Shown one piece after another: positions 12,340-24,400 of a stretch of 64,000 bases of DNA. The stretch's first letter is position 1. Every line of letters begins with the position of its first letter. The notes beneath the pieces are model-generated. The model was not told the DNA's origin. It saw nothing but the letters and a program-made list of their open reading frames with translations, and did not search any database. Origin of the DNA: Spirometra erinaceieuropaei (lineage: Eukaryota; Platyhelminthes; Cestoda; Diphyllobothriidea; Diphyllobothriidae); contig CACRXP010000087.1 in NCBI GenBank assembly GCA_902702965.1, positions 1,371,477 through 1,435,476 on the forward strand, in the 5' to 3' direction. A program made the position numbers and the translations under genes.

Positions 12340-14660
12340 CGGAAACTGATTAGAGAATTTTTGGACACCTTAAACGTGGCGCACTTTGTTCGCATACCCA
12401 CATCCTTCAATGCAATTTCCTTTTCTTGTTTAGAAATTGTGTTTCCTAAGTAAATCTAGTAAAATCTCAGTAAATTTTAATGGAAATAGACGTTGAAATA
12501 TATTCGCTTAATTTTCTATGCTAATACATGCCCTAGACTCCAGTTACGCAACTGAACGACTTCTTCATTGAAAGGATAGTATTTTACCCGTAAGAGTTTT
12601 AATAAACAGATTTAGCGGGACTAAAAATTTTATTTCATGTCTGATCTTGACCATGGTTATCAACCTCCTGAGAAAATGGTTATTTTAAGAAAACCGGATA
12701 TTTTGTAAATTTTTTTATGTTTGAATTAGCAGATCTGTGCGATTTGGTGCCCTTAAGGGCAATAATAATGCAGATGGGAATTTCTTCGTTTGAGTGGGCT
12801 GACATTCTTTTGCCGTTTGCACAATTCTAGCTGATGTCACATAGATGACCCCCCGGAATGGTCATTTCCAGCTTTAAACATATGACACACTAAGTTTCTT
12901 GTATTTTAGTTTCTGTGCATATCGTATTTAGAAATAGAACGCGCAAAGCATTTTTAGTTTTAGCAAAATATCAATGTTTGTATAGGCGCTCTGCCGTGCA
13001 TTCATAATCGAAGAACGGAGTCTAAAAGCGAGAACAAATAGTGGAAATGACCTCAATGTATAAAGAGGGGCATATTCTTGTGTTAACGGTAGAAAAATAT
13101 TAATATTGCTTAGGAATGTGAAATAAACCGTCAAAGGCGTCAAATTTTTGCTTGGCCTCGCAGTGCAAAAATGCAAAGTACACAGAGATTCGTGGACAGA
13201 GTGCAGAAATAAAACGCTTCCTAAAGAGGTAACTTATTAAGAAAGGTTTTCTCATTGATCCAAGGCATATTCGTTGGTGGCGTTCGTTGTGGACAGCCAT
13301 TTTTCTCGAAAATGAAGTTTGATGTTTAAATGAGTCTTCATTTGTGACCCAAACGACCACCTTCCTGAAACGGAGCGCCTATACACTCAGTAATTCGGTA
13401 AATGTCCTCAAGAACAATCTTATTTTAAAGTTCATAAACTTGGAGGTAATTCAGAATCTGTCCTTATGGGCGATCGGGTAACAACACTGAAAATCATGAG
13501 GTATTCAGCAAAATTTCGAGGCCGATCTAAAACTCAACGTAGTCAAAAACTAAAGAACAGTATAAATGAATTAACGAAAGAAATATTCTCTCTATAAACG
13601 GGAAATGGTATGTTTACGATCACGCCTGTCAGTTATATTTAAATTTATTAGGCACCAACCGGCCTCATGCCATGTCATTTTATGAAAAAGCTTGATCCTA
13701 CGTCGTCTCCATCGGCGAAATCAAGCAAAATCCAGCTTTTCTTGTTAAACCCCTTTTCATTTAACTTTAAATCGCTAATTAAATTATAAAACACCGAAAA
13801 ACTGTTTTGGAATCCACACCCATAATGTAGGCAGTTGACAAACCGTCATATATAAAGTCGCACTACTTAATAAACGATATTTAGATGTAAACTTCACTAA
13901 GACGCTGTTATTAGACGTGGTTTTAAGTCTACGTTTATATTTACTACGTGTTTGGTATGAGAATAAATTATGTGCATCTAAAAACGAACTTTACTTAATT
14001 AGAGCCATTTCTGACGTTTTCGGGATATTGCGCTTTTAAAAATAAATCGACATTTCTAAACAACGCAGCATTGCCTGTAACAGTTATTTTGTTTTTTATT
14101 CTTTTAGACTTGTACTTAATTAACATAGGCATTTGTCTTATGAAATGGTGTCGGTATGCGATTGGTTGGCAATCCTTCCTAAATGTCGGCACCTTTCATG
14201 AGTTAGGTCACGCACTGTAAGTAATGTTTTGGAGTCGAAGGCGTATTCCAGAATTTCGATTAAAATTCCATGAGTAAGCATATTTACTGTACGTTAACTT
14301 CCTAAAGTTCTTGCTCGTCTTTTTTGTGTTTCCGACTTCGGTGAATGGATTGATGATCAAGGCACCGCTTACGGGAAGCCAAAAATGCATTTACACTGTG
14401 AATAATATCCCAACAAGCCTACTATTATCCTTTTTTGACTGCCTTACCTAGGTTGCCTGATATGCCAGTCCAAGTTTATATTTGAGTCAAAAGCTATACT
14501 TGGAAGGGCATATTTCTTTGTATAGTTTCGCATCCACATGAATAATTATACGCTGAAGTCTCTCTTTGTCATTTTTTATTAGACGATCATTCGGACTTAA
14601 TGAGGTGCCTCCGCTAAAACTGGCTATGTGAGCAGTTTCTATCCTCGACTCCTTTCGAGC
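12340..14660. other. No recognisable gene; very AT-rich
   Basis: Only short low-complexity open frames are present. I see no repeat shared with other parts of the window. Confidence 0.4.
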
Positions 14661-15194
14661 AGGTTTCTGTCACCCTGTTGAAGAAAATAACAAACGGGCG
14701 CTGCACTTTGACTGAAGCAAATGCGAAAAAGTTGAGTTGAGGAAGGACTGATGGGCTGCAGTAAGGGTGTGCGAGAAAAAACAATTACGATTCATTGGGG
14801 TGATAATATTAGCGATGCTGATGGTGGTGGTAGCGGCTGTAGCAATAATAGTAGACCCAGCCTTTGAATGGCCATGGCTCAGGCAAATAAAGCGTTGCGT
14901 CTGCAAAGTCTTGATGGCCCTCGCAGCCTGATGAGCTTTCGCAGTTCTGCGGTCCCTGGTTCTCTGCCGGTAGATGCGCTTGCTCTCCCGCTGGGTCGCG
15001 AATATAACTATGTAGTCGTCCTCGTCATCCTTTTGACCGTTGTGGTGCTGCTTTTGTTGGCTGAAATTCTGGTCGAGTGTTTGTTGGGGGCCAGGGGATG
15101 TGATGGTGCCCAGAGGTGCGGGTCCGGCCGTGCCAATCACCTGCACACTCCCTCGTCTCCGGTCTATTTGACTCTGTCTTGACGCTAGGATCAT

Positions 15195-15335
15195 GTGGGG
15201 AAGGGGGGCGAGTAAGGCAGATTCTGCGTAAGTCTACTCCTTCCATAAACTGGTTCACACACATGTCACCGTGTCTGCTTTATCATGCTGTGGAGCACAC
15301 GGTGGACGTCATCGTGTACGCCGATCGAAATGTCA
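15195..15335 (+). repeat. Direct repeat of about 140 bp, left copy
   Basis: It shares TAAACTG followed by a CATGTCACCGT core, and GTGGACGTCATCGT, with a second copy at 15708-15843, which has GTGGACATCGTCG at the same place. The two are diverged direct repeats about 510 bp apart, of unknown origin. Confidence 0.6.
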
Positions 15336-15372
15336 GTAGTATTAGTAGTAGGAGTAGTAGGAATAGTGGTAA

Positions 15373-15373
15373 C

Positions 15374-15420
<47 letters not shown>
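15373..15420 (+). repeat. (AGT)16 microsatellite
   Basis: A pure AGT tract of about 48 bp, preceded by interrupted AGT units from about 15334. It creates artefactual poly-Ser and poly-Val frames. Confidence 0.95.
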
Positions 15421-15707
15421 CTAATGTCACTCTCATTAACAGCAGTCATCGGAGCAATATTATTATCGCCAACAGTATTATTATCACATCCGTACTGTGA
15501 GAGCAGGATTGCAACATTGGTGATAATTATGGCAACTGTTTAATGGCAGTAGATTGCTAGGACCGATTTTAGTTTTCTAGCCCTTGAGGATAGAATGTTT
15601 TAATCCTATACCAGTCGGTTGTTTGGACACACCGCCAGGTTAAGAAGAGGTACGCCCACTCGGCTGCGAACACCTCAAGTCTTCTTGACTATACTTTTTC
15701 GCCGAGT

Positions 15708-15843
15708 CCAAGTGGGGGGGAGAGAGTGCGGTAGATGCTTTGCAAGTTTACTCCCACTATAAACTGACCCACGCGCATGTCACCGTACCTGCCTCACCTT
15801 TCTGTGGAAAACATAGTGGACATCGTCGGCATGACCGTCGAAC
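15708..15843 (+). repeat. Direct repeat of about 140 bp, right copy
   Basis: Partner of the repeat at 15195-15335, with the same order of blocks. The microsatellite lies between the two. Confidence 0.6.
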
Positions 15844-16099
15844 TGCCAACGTTCAACGGATAGTATAAATTTGATTTTGAGATATTGTCTACGTAGGCCT
15901 CTTTAAATATGAATAAGGCACTCAGTTACTGGAGGGTGTTTTCCAAGACCTCCGAAACTTCACACTTTCGTACTAAGGAGTGACTGCTAATGTTAATGGT
16001 GAGGCATACTTCGGTGGCGCGTTGAATCTTCAGCGTAAGTTAGTGTTTCAACTGTTAAAGTTGTCGTTTAGTATTATTTTAACTCGCACGTTGTCATAT

Positions 16100-17097
16100 C
16101 AGTAGATGTGCTAACGCATGAAATGTCAATCAACATTTCGAAATGCGTTTTCGTTTCGAAAAGATAAATTAAGTAGTGTTATAAAACTCATCAGGAATCA
16201 GCATAAGACTATAATGATCCAATTACCTCAGGGTGTCGGCATTCGAACGAACTTATTTTCGGCTGCATTAAAAAGATCTATACTCAGCAAAAAATGACTG
16301 CTTACGTAGCATGCAATTTTCCCATTGATTTTCGATGCCCTTGAAAATTCAATAAAATTTCATGTAAAACATGCAAAATAATATTCATTCTTTTACTTAT
16401 TCGTAGAAAATCACGTCTTCTTCCAATTTTATACTCAAAAGAAGAGCATAATTTGGTTAAAAAAACTTTTCTAATTCCCGAATAATTTTAAACCAGACCT
16501 GCTGTTACACTTGCATTCAGGGTTTCAAAACTACAAGCTGTATATTTTCCGTTTACGGAAAACCATGCATTTCTCTACGGTGTTAAGAGGAGACCATATG
16601 AGGTTCATCAAATTAAGCAGTGGATTTGAGCAATATTGTTAACTTTACAAGCCACATTCGTAAATGCAGATACATGACGTTTCATGAACGGCCATTTACC
16701 GGTATTGAAAAATCTCACAATTAGAAACTTTTTTTAAAAACCGAATTATACTCTCTTTTGAGTATGAAATTGGGAGAAGAAGTGATTTTCTACCGAATAA
16801 GTAGAAGAATAAATATTTTTATGCATGTTTTCTATGAAATATAATTGAATTTTTAAGGGCATCGAAAATCAATGAGAAAATTGCATGCTACTTAAGTAGT
16901 CATTTTTTTGCAGAATATAGATCATGCATGCAGCCGATAAAAACGTTCTTTCGAAAACCGACACCTTGAGGTAACTGGATTATTATGGATTTGTGCTGAA
17001 TCATGATTATTTTTATAACGCTACCTTATTTATCTTTTCGAAACGAGAACGCATTTCGAAATTTTGATTGACATTTCGTGAGTTAGCACATCTACTG
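16100..17097. repeat. FB repeat copy 3 (best-preserved reference copy)
   Basis: The left tip, CAGTAGATGTGCTAACGCAT, is matched by the right tip read in reverse complement, CAGTAGATGTGCTAACTCAC. The symmetry continues for roughly 430 bp on each side: TTTCGAAATGCG, then TTTCGAAAAGAT, GCTGCAT, AATGACT, TAGCATGCAATTTT, TTGATTTTCGATGCCCTT and TAGAAAATCAC occur on both arms. A unique centre of 150-230 bp remains. TA follows the right tip directly. CAGT termini and TA flanks are typical of Tc1/mariner-class elements. There is no transposase, so this would be a non-autonomous foldback or MITE-like member. Confidence 0.75.
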
Positions 17098-17104
17098 TAG
17101 ATCG

Positions 17105-17735
17105 TTGTAAAGCAAGACAGTGACGCAAGACACCGCCTGTGGCACAGCTGGCAGTCATTTTTACTGTCCGACGGTAAACCTGGGCTGCCCCACTATGATG
17201 ATGGAATTTGTTTCACGCATAAAGGGCCAAGTTGTTTTCATTTCCGAAAAAAACAACAATTACTGCATGTGTGACCGTATGTAAGCAGATAACGTAATTT
17301 CTCCGTCGCATCAGGCTTACTTTGCATGCACAGGAAATTTTTTCCTAAGAACTAACTACAACTTCTTTTGGTTGACTAGATCCAATTAGTTTCCTTGGCA
17401 ATTATTCATATTAAATTCGGTTCCTAGAATAGCTTTGTGTAGGGCACTTCCTTAAATCTCCTTTCTACAGAGAGGAAAAGTTTGCTTTTAAAAGCTCCAT
17501 TGAGTCGCATTATTTTCAATCATTATTCGAGTTTCTGGTTTTATTTGTGGCAACAACAAAAGTTTTGGATGGCTTGATTAGGGAGAGTCAGTAATTTGCT
17601 GCATTTTGGCAGCCTTGCATCGACTTCTAACGTGCGTAAAAGTGAAGCAAGGACATAACGGAATTGCGCAGCTTGCTGACTGAGCGACAGAGGGGTAGCC
17701 TTACGTCCCGAACAGCCTGTTGGGCTTTTATGACG
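17105..17735. other. No recognisable gene
   Basis: Unrecognised spacer between the FB copy and the 3' end of the next PLE. Confidence 0.4.
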
Positions 17736-17739
17736 CCTA

Positions 17740-18500
17740 TCCTAAGACCGACTTAGTTTTACTTGAATAGGTGTCAATATAAGCGAACAGACGAGTCCCA
17801 GGAAGCAGTCTTGAAGAAGAGGACACGATCGCCGGGACAAGACCTTTATTAGCCTGACGTTTCGGATTCCTGCCCGAATCCATCATCAGAGACATAAGCA
17901 GATAAGGGTGGTTCATGCACATGCGGCTGCAGTATTTATAGGATGCAGTAGCCATGCTACCGCATACCTATGAATATTCACGGCTCCCTCCCTTTCTTTA
18001 GGGATCGTTGCACGTGGCGTGATGGCCGACATTCGCATCGTTAATTGCTGCAATTTCATCACGTGCGTTGGATGTTGGTGTAATGATTGCTCGACCATCT
18101 GACGCGCTGATCCGGGTGTTGGAAAGAGTGTTCACCTGTGCGCTCCCCGCGTGGCCAGTTACTCCGCCTAGACGAAGTCTCAGCACGGTGTATTGAATGG
18201 GAAGATTATTGCACTTCTTAATAAACTGGGGGCCCGTAAACCATGACTTAAGCAGCTCCCGGCTCACGCGGTTGTCACCTCTTGCGAGAATTTCGGCCTC
18301 GTAAAATTTGAATGTGTGGCCGGAACCCGTCGAATGAGCCGCAACTTGAGAGCTGGCGTCATTTCTGCGCACCGCTGCAGCGTGTTCGGCTATTCGCGTT
18401 TGGAATTGTCTTCCGGTTTCTCCGACGTAGTTGCTTGGTCCGCAACTGCACCAAATCCGATAAATGACTCCAGACGTTTCTTGCCGTGGCAGTGAGTTGA
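17740..18500 (-). pseudogene. Penelope-like element family 1: GIY-YIG endonuclease and 3' end, 5'-truncated
   Basis: On the minus strand, reading down from about 18500, the frame runs LPRQETSGVIYRIWCSCG, NYVGETGR, QTRIAEHAAAVRR, SQVAAHSTGSGHTFKF, EAEILARGDNR. Every signature residue of the nuclease is present: the GIY Tyr, YVGETG, the catalytic Arg of TRIAEH, the His of VAAH and the catalytic Glu of EAEIL. Two Cys (CSC) sit between GIY and YIG, as in PLE nucleases. The open frame is 212 codons (18636-17998); its first 45 or so residues are not PLE-like and come from flanking DNA. The nuclease is therefore intact, but the RT is missing and the copy cannot move alone. A Ser/Thr/Asn-rich tail (ARDEIAAINDANVG) leads into the hammerhead at 17841-17910 and a 3' segment to about 17740. 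Confidence 0.9.
17841..17910 (-). ncRNA. Hammerhead ribozyme motif, PLE family 1 (best copy)
   Basis: Minus-strand order: outer stem I CCTTAT, inner stem I TGTCT, core CTGATGA, extra T, stem II GGATTC-GGGCAG-GAATCC, GAAA, ACGT palindrome, cleavage base C, then AGGCT and ATAAAGG. Inner stem I has AGGC opposite GTCT, and outer stem I has ATAAAGG opposite CCTTAT. Core bases are all canonical apart from the single inserted T. This is the most complete of the family 1 copies and the best one to test. Confidence 0.8.
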
Positions 18501-18824
18501 ATAGGTGTGTGAATGAATAAAAAGACCCCCAAACGGATTGCTCTCCCAGGCATGGCTGCTTTAGTATTAAGCAAAGTTCCGAGCTTGTCAAATCGGCGCA
18601 TCTTTCGTTAGCAAAATAAGTCCTGTTGAGCTGCAATTAGTTGCGCCGAATGTTCTCATCACAGTAGAACGGGGCGGAAACTGACACCTGGCATCTCCTT
18701 ACCGACATTCTTGTGAGTCGGTGCGCAAGTGCGTTAGTACGAAGTAGGGTTACTTGAAAAGTCGCCAACAGTTCAAAAACGTTCACTCCCTGTTTAACGG
18801 ACAGGACAATCAGTCCGTTGCTTG

Positions 18825-18975
18825 GCGGTTAAAAGGTTGGACTTTTAACCAACAGGTCGCAGGATGGGGCCTCAGGTCTTGCACACTTTAGAGTCGGGTA
18901 CGGCTGGCTGACAACGACAAACAGGTCAGAAATGACCATTTCGGTCTTCTCTGTCTTTGTCTAAAGTGCCATTCA
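18825..18975 (+). repeat. SINE-B copy (tRNA-like short repeat)
   Basis: Head GGTTGGACTTTTAACCAACAG and GGTCGCAGGA resemble a tRNA anticodon/T-arm region. The body has GGCTGGCTGAC, AGGTCAGAAATGACCATT and TCTGTCTTTGTC, shared with eight other copies in this window (34.4, 35.6, 52.1, 54.5, 54.7, 54.9, 57.4 and 61.0 kb). Confidence 0.65.
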
Positions 18976-18979
18976 GACG

Positions 18980-20220
18980 AGCTTATGTCCGCGCTTTCTT
19001 CCTGTTAACTGAAATTCTGCGGCCAACCAGTCAAAAATATCAGATGGCTATAACATCATTACATCATCAATGCTATCGAACACCTAAGCCAATTTACCAA
19101 GTGATGCAAGTACTGTTTTGATATGTAGTAGGTCATGTTCTCTGTAAAAAGGAGTCCGCAGTACATACCTTAGCTGAAACGACATGGCCTGGAGACCGTG
19201 AGCCTCAAAGTGACTCCGGATGATGAAACCTGAAAAGGCATCGCAGCTTGCTAAAATTTTGGAAACTGCAAATGCTTACATCATGGTGACAAGACGAATT
19301 TTGGAAACTGCAAATGCTTACATCATGGTGACAAGATGAAAACTACAGATTCGTCTACACCATCGGATACGGAGGTCACCGAGGTTAGGCTCCAACCCTT
19401 AACGCTTTAAGCACATCGGCAAGTTTTGACCACACATTTGATTCCTAAGAAGCTGGTATCCCTACAAAAGGCAGCTCCAGGAACGACGCCTGATGTAAGC
19501 TATCTTTTTAGATGTTAGTTCTCCAAACAGGTACGCAAACCTCCGCAGGCTACATTATCTATTCCTATATGCGGAGAGGAGCTGGCCGTAGTTAGCCTAT
19601 CGAGCTCAACGGGAGACTCGGAATTGTTTAACTAGTCCCAAGGGAAAGGAAATAAATTATTAGATTGAAAAACTCTCGCACAAATCAAAATCCCATACGT
19701 CATATGAAAGCCCAGCAACATGGGTGGTCTCGAAACCTGGAGGCAACAGAGGCATAGAAGACCCACCAGCGCGAGATCAACTAGCTGGATAAATCCCTCG
19801 GATTTCTAATCAATTTTCCTTCAAACCTTCTAGCATCGGTAGCTTACCGAGGCTTTCGAGATATCATCCTTTTAATGAACATATTTCATCGAAACATCCT
19901 TTTCCACAAACTAACTGGCATGCATTTGTGAGAAAAATGCCAAATACCAAGCCAGTAGCCCTAAGAAACTGGACGCTGATGGACAATCCTAGGTTCACAT
20001 GAATATTTTGGAAAATCGCCCTTCATGAAATTGTCCCGAAACAAAACACTTTATTCTAAAAAGCATTGATTTTAGCGAACATTGATCTCCTGTAAGAAAC
20101 TACTAAGAACACATTTTGATAATTTTTTCATAGAAAAATCACTAGCCTTCTAAAAATTAAAAAGTAACTAAGAGCACGCACACCCCATAAACAGGGTGTA
20201 TCGCAACTCAAGAAACGTTT
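18980..20220. other. No recognisable gene; contains a 42-bp tandem duplication
   Basis: The unit AATTTTGGAAACTGCAAATG... occurs at 19255 and again at 19297 (period 42, about 39 bp identical), a recent local duplication. I recognise nothing else. Confidence 0.5.
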
Positions 20221-20224
20221 GCTC

Positions 20225-21410
20225 GAACCTGGCATTCTTAGATGTTCTCGTATCCTGCACAGATTGTGGTGTCTTAAGGATCAATGTGTTAAGGAAAGCA
20301 ACAAATCTGGAACAAGTTGGCGGCTGTACCAGATCCTATAAATGACTTCAGAGGTTTCTTGCAGTGACAGTGGGTCTTTCTGTCTCATCGTCTAATGCCG
20401 GGTGTTTTTTCTATGGTCTGTGTGCAACTCCAGCCGCAAGCGATGCGAGAACGTGGCCGACAGCTTCAGAAACGTTCGTGACGTACGAACGCGCTCGCCC
20501 AATTTCTGATTCCATACGATTTGGCCTTCTCGTCCTGTTTTTGTTTGCAGTAGTAGAAGAAGTTGCGTAGGTAGCCCTTGGCTTTGAAGACGCGTCGAAG
20601 GTATTGTATTTCAGCAATCTTATTTAATGTTTGCTACCTTCTCGCATTACTTGCTGGTTGAGTTGCCCACAGACGGAGGCAACCATCAGGCGTCAGCCGG
20701 TGAGACAGAAAGACCCACTGTCCTGGCAAAAATTGTCTGGAGTCGTTTAAATAATCTGGTGCACTTGGGGACAGAGTAAGCGCTTCGGAGAGACTGGAAA
20801 ATTGCTCTGGACGCGAATGGCAGAACACGCGGAAGCTGGGTGAAGAAATGGTGCCACCTCTCAAATTGCAGCTCGTTTGACGAGATCCGGCCACACATTA
20901 AAATTCGACAAGGCTGATGTTCTCGTTAAAGGTGACACTCGTGTCATTCGCGAGATACTTGACTTATGGTTAACTGGCTCTCAGTTTAGCAACAATTGCA
21001 ATGACCTTGACCTTCCATATTCGGTTTTGGACCTAACCTAAGCGGATTTATTGGCAATGCGAGGAGCCCACAAGTGAACACTATTCCCAAAGCCCCGGTC
21101 AGTGGGCCAGATAAGTGACTACTCATCACACCAACACCCAAAAAACGTGATTCATTTTCAGCAATTAACGGTTCGAATGTTGGCCAATGAACAATCCTCA
21201 CACCAAGTGCAACAATCTCTGATGAAGGGGGGAGACGTGGATATTCATAGGTATGCCGTAGTATGTTGACTGCATCATTTAAGTGCTGCAGCCTGTTGTG
21301 CATGAACTATCACTACCCAATTTTGTCTCCAATGTTAGTTTCGAGCTGGAATTCAAAGCGTCAAGCGAATAAAGCTCTGAGTTCGGCAACCGACCGTTCA
21401 TGGAATTCGT
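20225..21410 (+). pseudogene. Scrambled Penelope-like element family 1 with an internal inversion
   Basis: Three blocks of one PLE appear out of order. Block 1 (+, 20225-20310) is RT tail: FLDVLVSCTDCGVLRINV. Block 2 (minus, about 20630-20310) is the linker, including SYVTNVSEAVGHVL and GVAHRP, reversed in place. Block 3 (+, about 20700-21050) is a decayed nuclease with FGETGKLLWTRMAEH, TRSGHTLKFDKADVL and NDLDLPYSVLDL; stops and frameshifts occur throughout. The tail (21170-21290) keeps NIHRYAV-like coding and a hammerhead remnant. The sequence GACAGAAAGACCCACTGTC near 20700 is the inverted partner of one near 20365, marking the inversion edges. Dead copy. Confidence 0.75.
21315..21378 (+). 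ncRNA. Decayed hammerhead motif, PLE family 1
   Basis: It aligns with the other copies, but the core reads CCAATGT in place of CTGATGA, and GAAAC reads CAAAG. Stem-I-side TCAAGCGAATAAAGCTC is kept. Inactive by inspection; useful only as an evolutionary marker. Confidence 0.6.
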
Positions 21411-21414
21411 CCCT

Positions 21415-24400
21415 TTGGTTCTATTACTGCCTTGAATGAATTATAATCTAAACGTTTGGAGTTGACTAGATGTCATACCATCTCCATTACGCTTATTAGT
21501 TATAAAAATTTAGCCGGAGCTCCCAATGCCACTAATTTCGCAGTCTGCACTGCGTCAAAGCACATGAAACAGTTCTACTTAGGTTCTAAAACTGTGACTC
21601 TGGAAATCGCTGTACACTATTGAAGCCAGTCAACCGGAGTATGCGTTAGAGATCAATGTTTACTTCCCATAGCGGCACCCGTCCAAACGCTGATTAGAAG
21701 AAATTTGATTCACTTAACTTATAACGTGAAGACAATTCAACCCAAGACCACCGCTACAGCATTGGGTCTTCTCAGTTTCCACGTGAACCCCAACAATTTC
21801 TATGCCTTTTGCCTCCTCAGTTAATGTCGGCTTTTGTTCGGAGCACAAAGTGATGGTGTCATCGAAGATTCCTTGTGGTGGTGATGGTGAAAAACATTCA
21901 AAAATCTTGTGAGCTATACCGAAAGTCACAAGACACTGTCGAAAATCTTTGATCTTTTTTCCAAACGAAGATAGTACTTCGGCAGGAAGCTTTTTCTTCG
22001 AGATAAGTCATCAATCACGGTATACCGTTATAACAGGAAACACTCCCCGTCGCGTGTGTTGAGCCTACTAGCGAGAAAAACTGGTTTGTTATGTGTGGAG
22101 TTTTTGCTTGTCAGCGACGCTCTCTGTGGACGTATTTGTCTTCTATTTCAACAAATCGGAATAAAAAACATTTCTTTTGTTAAAATATGCATGTGTTGAC
22201 GGTCTTCTTATATGTTGCATGTTTTCGACGGAAATATTTGAATTTTTTGAAAATTAACCCAAAGGACTAAAGACACACATGATACATTTCGACAGAACCT
22301 GTTTCAGGCTGCATATTAGCAGTTAAAAAAACTAAATAAAATGTGAACGTGCACATCATTTTCAAAAAAACGCCTAACTGTGGAAAATAGTGTTCATACA
22401 TTTGTTTATCTCAAGAAGTGGACAAAACCTATATCTTTTATTATATGATGACTTCAATTGCATGCGTTTTACCAGCAGTCTCCAGAAAATACATTGTTTC
22501 AATCAAGTATCAGGAATTATTGGGAAAATTTACTTTCTTTTCATTAGAGTTTTATGTTAGACCCTTGTACGGGCAAATATTTTCGCCTACAAATCAGCCC
22601 GTTATGGGCAGTCCTAACCCGTGATTACGTTTCATATTTTTCGAAACAAAATAGGGGGTCAACTTATGAAGTTCCCTAGCAAAAACCTTGGTGAGTAGAA
22701 CGACGTACATGGGTTGCTGTCACTTTTGTTTATCTGATAAACGTGGAGCAAAGACGACTAGTTCCGGAGAAGACGGTTTTTTTAAGTCTGTTCAATAGAA
22801 TAAAAACGGAACAGTTTTAGACAAGGTCGTATGCCTTCTGATATCCAAACAATTTCCTATGCTGTCGTTTATCACAGAAAAAACCGCTTGTCTGCGCGCG
22901 CTTTGCTGTAAAAGAGCAGTAATATATGAAGGAAAAGTTTCTTCTAAGCCTCTTTTACAACCAAAAAAGTGGAGTTACTATTTATAAACGTCGGATAGGA
23001 TAAGTTATGAGAAATAGATTTTTTTCCCCAAAATGAAATAATAATTCAGCTTTGAAAAATAGGGTTTAGTAGTATGTAATATTTTCTTCCGTATTTTAGC
23101 AATAGACATTTTGGCCGTATTGTGCCTTACCGCAAGGAGAAATAAGAATGACCATACCTTGTTGTCACTTTTCTCTGTAATGTCGTACAATAAAGTGTAG
23201 AGGAAGTTCCTTTTTATCGTTGACTTAGGGTGTATGCAAATATGGGAGTCCAAAGGACTGCCGCAGGTGTACCTAGCAAGTGTTTCAAAACTTGGTTGCA
23301 TACGCTTGGGGCTAATTAAGGATAACAGAGCTATGCCCGAAAATTAGTGATATAAATTAAACGGCCAACAAGCTGACAAGATACCGATTTCAATTTTTAG
23401 TCGTTACGAAGTATTTTACGTTCATTTAAAGGCAACATCTGTTATTGTTCCCTCAGAACCTAGCTATAAAAAAGATGAACGTTTTCTCCTTTCAAACAAA
23501 GTCATTTTAATAGGGAAACCGATTAAAGGACATTTTTTGTTTGCTAAAATATATCCACTGCACTGACCTTAAGCCAGGAAGAGCATTTGCGAAGTACTAA
23601 GTACCAATTTTAAACGAGTCTCTGGGGTCGACGCAGGTTCACATATCTGTGTGCATAGGATTTTACATGATAACACACTGTACCGGTTGCAACTTGTAGG
23701 AATACCAACACCTGGTGGTTCAAATGATCGACCATTCTGACAGTCCAATGGTATTTGTATAGGTTTACGATGTACCTGCTGTAACACATGTCTGAGAGGG
23801 GTTGTCAGGGTTTATTGTGTGCCTTCTAGTAAGTACTTTATTTCAAAAGCTGCAAAGCTTTCATTTTTTATATATTAATCGCTTACTTGGAGCAAATTAG
23901 TCTATATCAAATTTACAGAATCAGAATGAAGTTTGACATAAATATTTGGCGGAAGTCCATCAACCAAAGCGGAGTAAACGTGAGGGCTGATGGCAGATGG
24001 GCAGCATAATGCTGCAGGATAATGGTTGTGTTCACGGTCTAATGGAAACATAATTCTGATGAAGCCTTAGATTATAATCTCTTTTTGCTATCATCTCCGG
24101 CCTCTCCGACTGGAACCTAAGAAAAATTGTCATTCCGTGCCATGTTTAACTTCTGAGGAAATTAATGCGTGAACCTGAAGTAAACGTTTCGCAAAAGACC
24201 TTGTCGCGCACGGTCTATAATTGATGTGAATATTTAAACTGGTATCTATCAGCTACTGCGGAATAACCATGTAATATGGACAAATCGCCAACAGGCAGCC
24301 ATTAGCATACAACTGTATAATTATTGACCTTACTGAAAACGCAGGTACAAGCCTTTAACTAGTTCCTATGATGTCCATACGGTAAATACTTACGTAAGTT

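Noticed and set aside
14670..15194. 174-codon open frame on the minus strand, Gln/His/Asp-rich
   Set aside because: No domain; the opposite strand is also open for 104 codons across the same place, and it overlaps a trinucleotide-repeat region and a direct repeat. Chance is the better explanation.
15285..15500. Poly-Ser and poly-Val frames
   Set aside because: Direct translation of the (AGT)n microsatellite.
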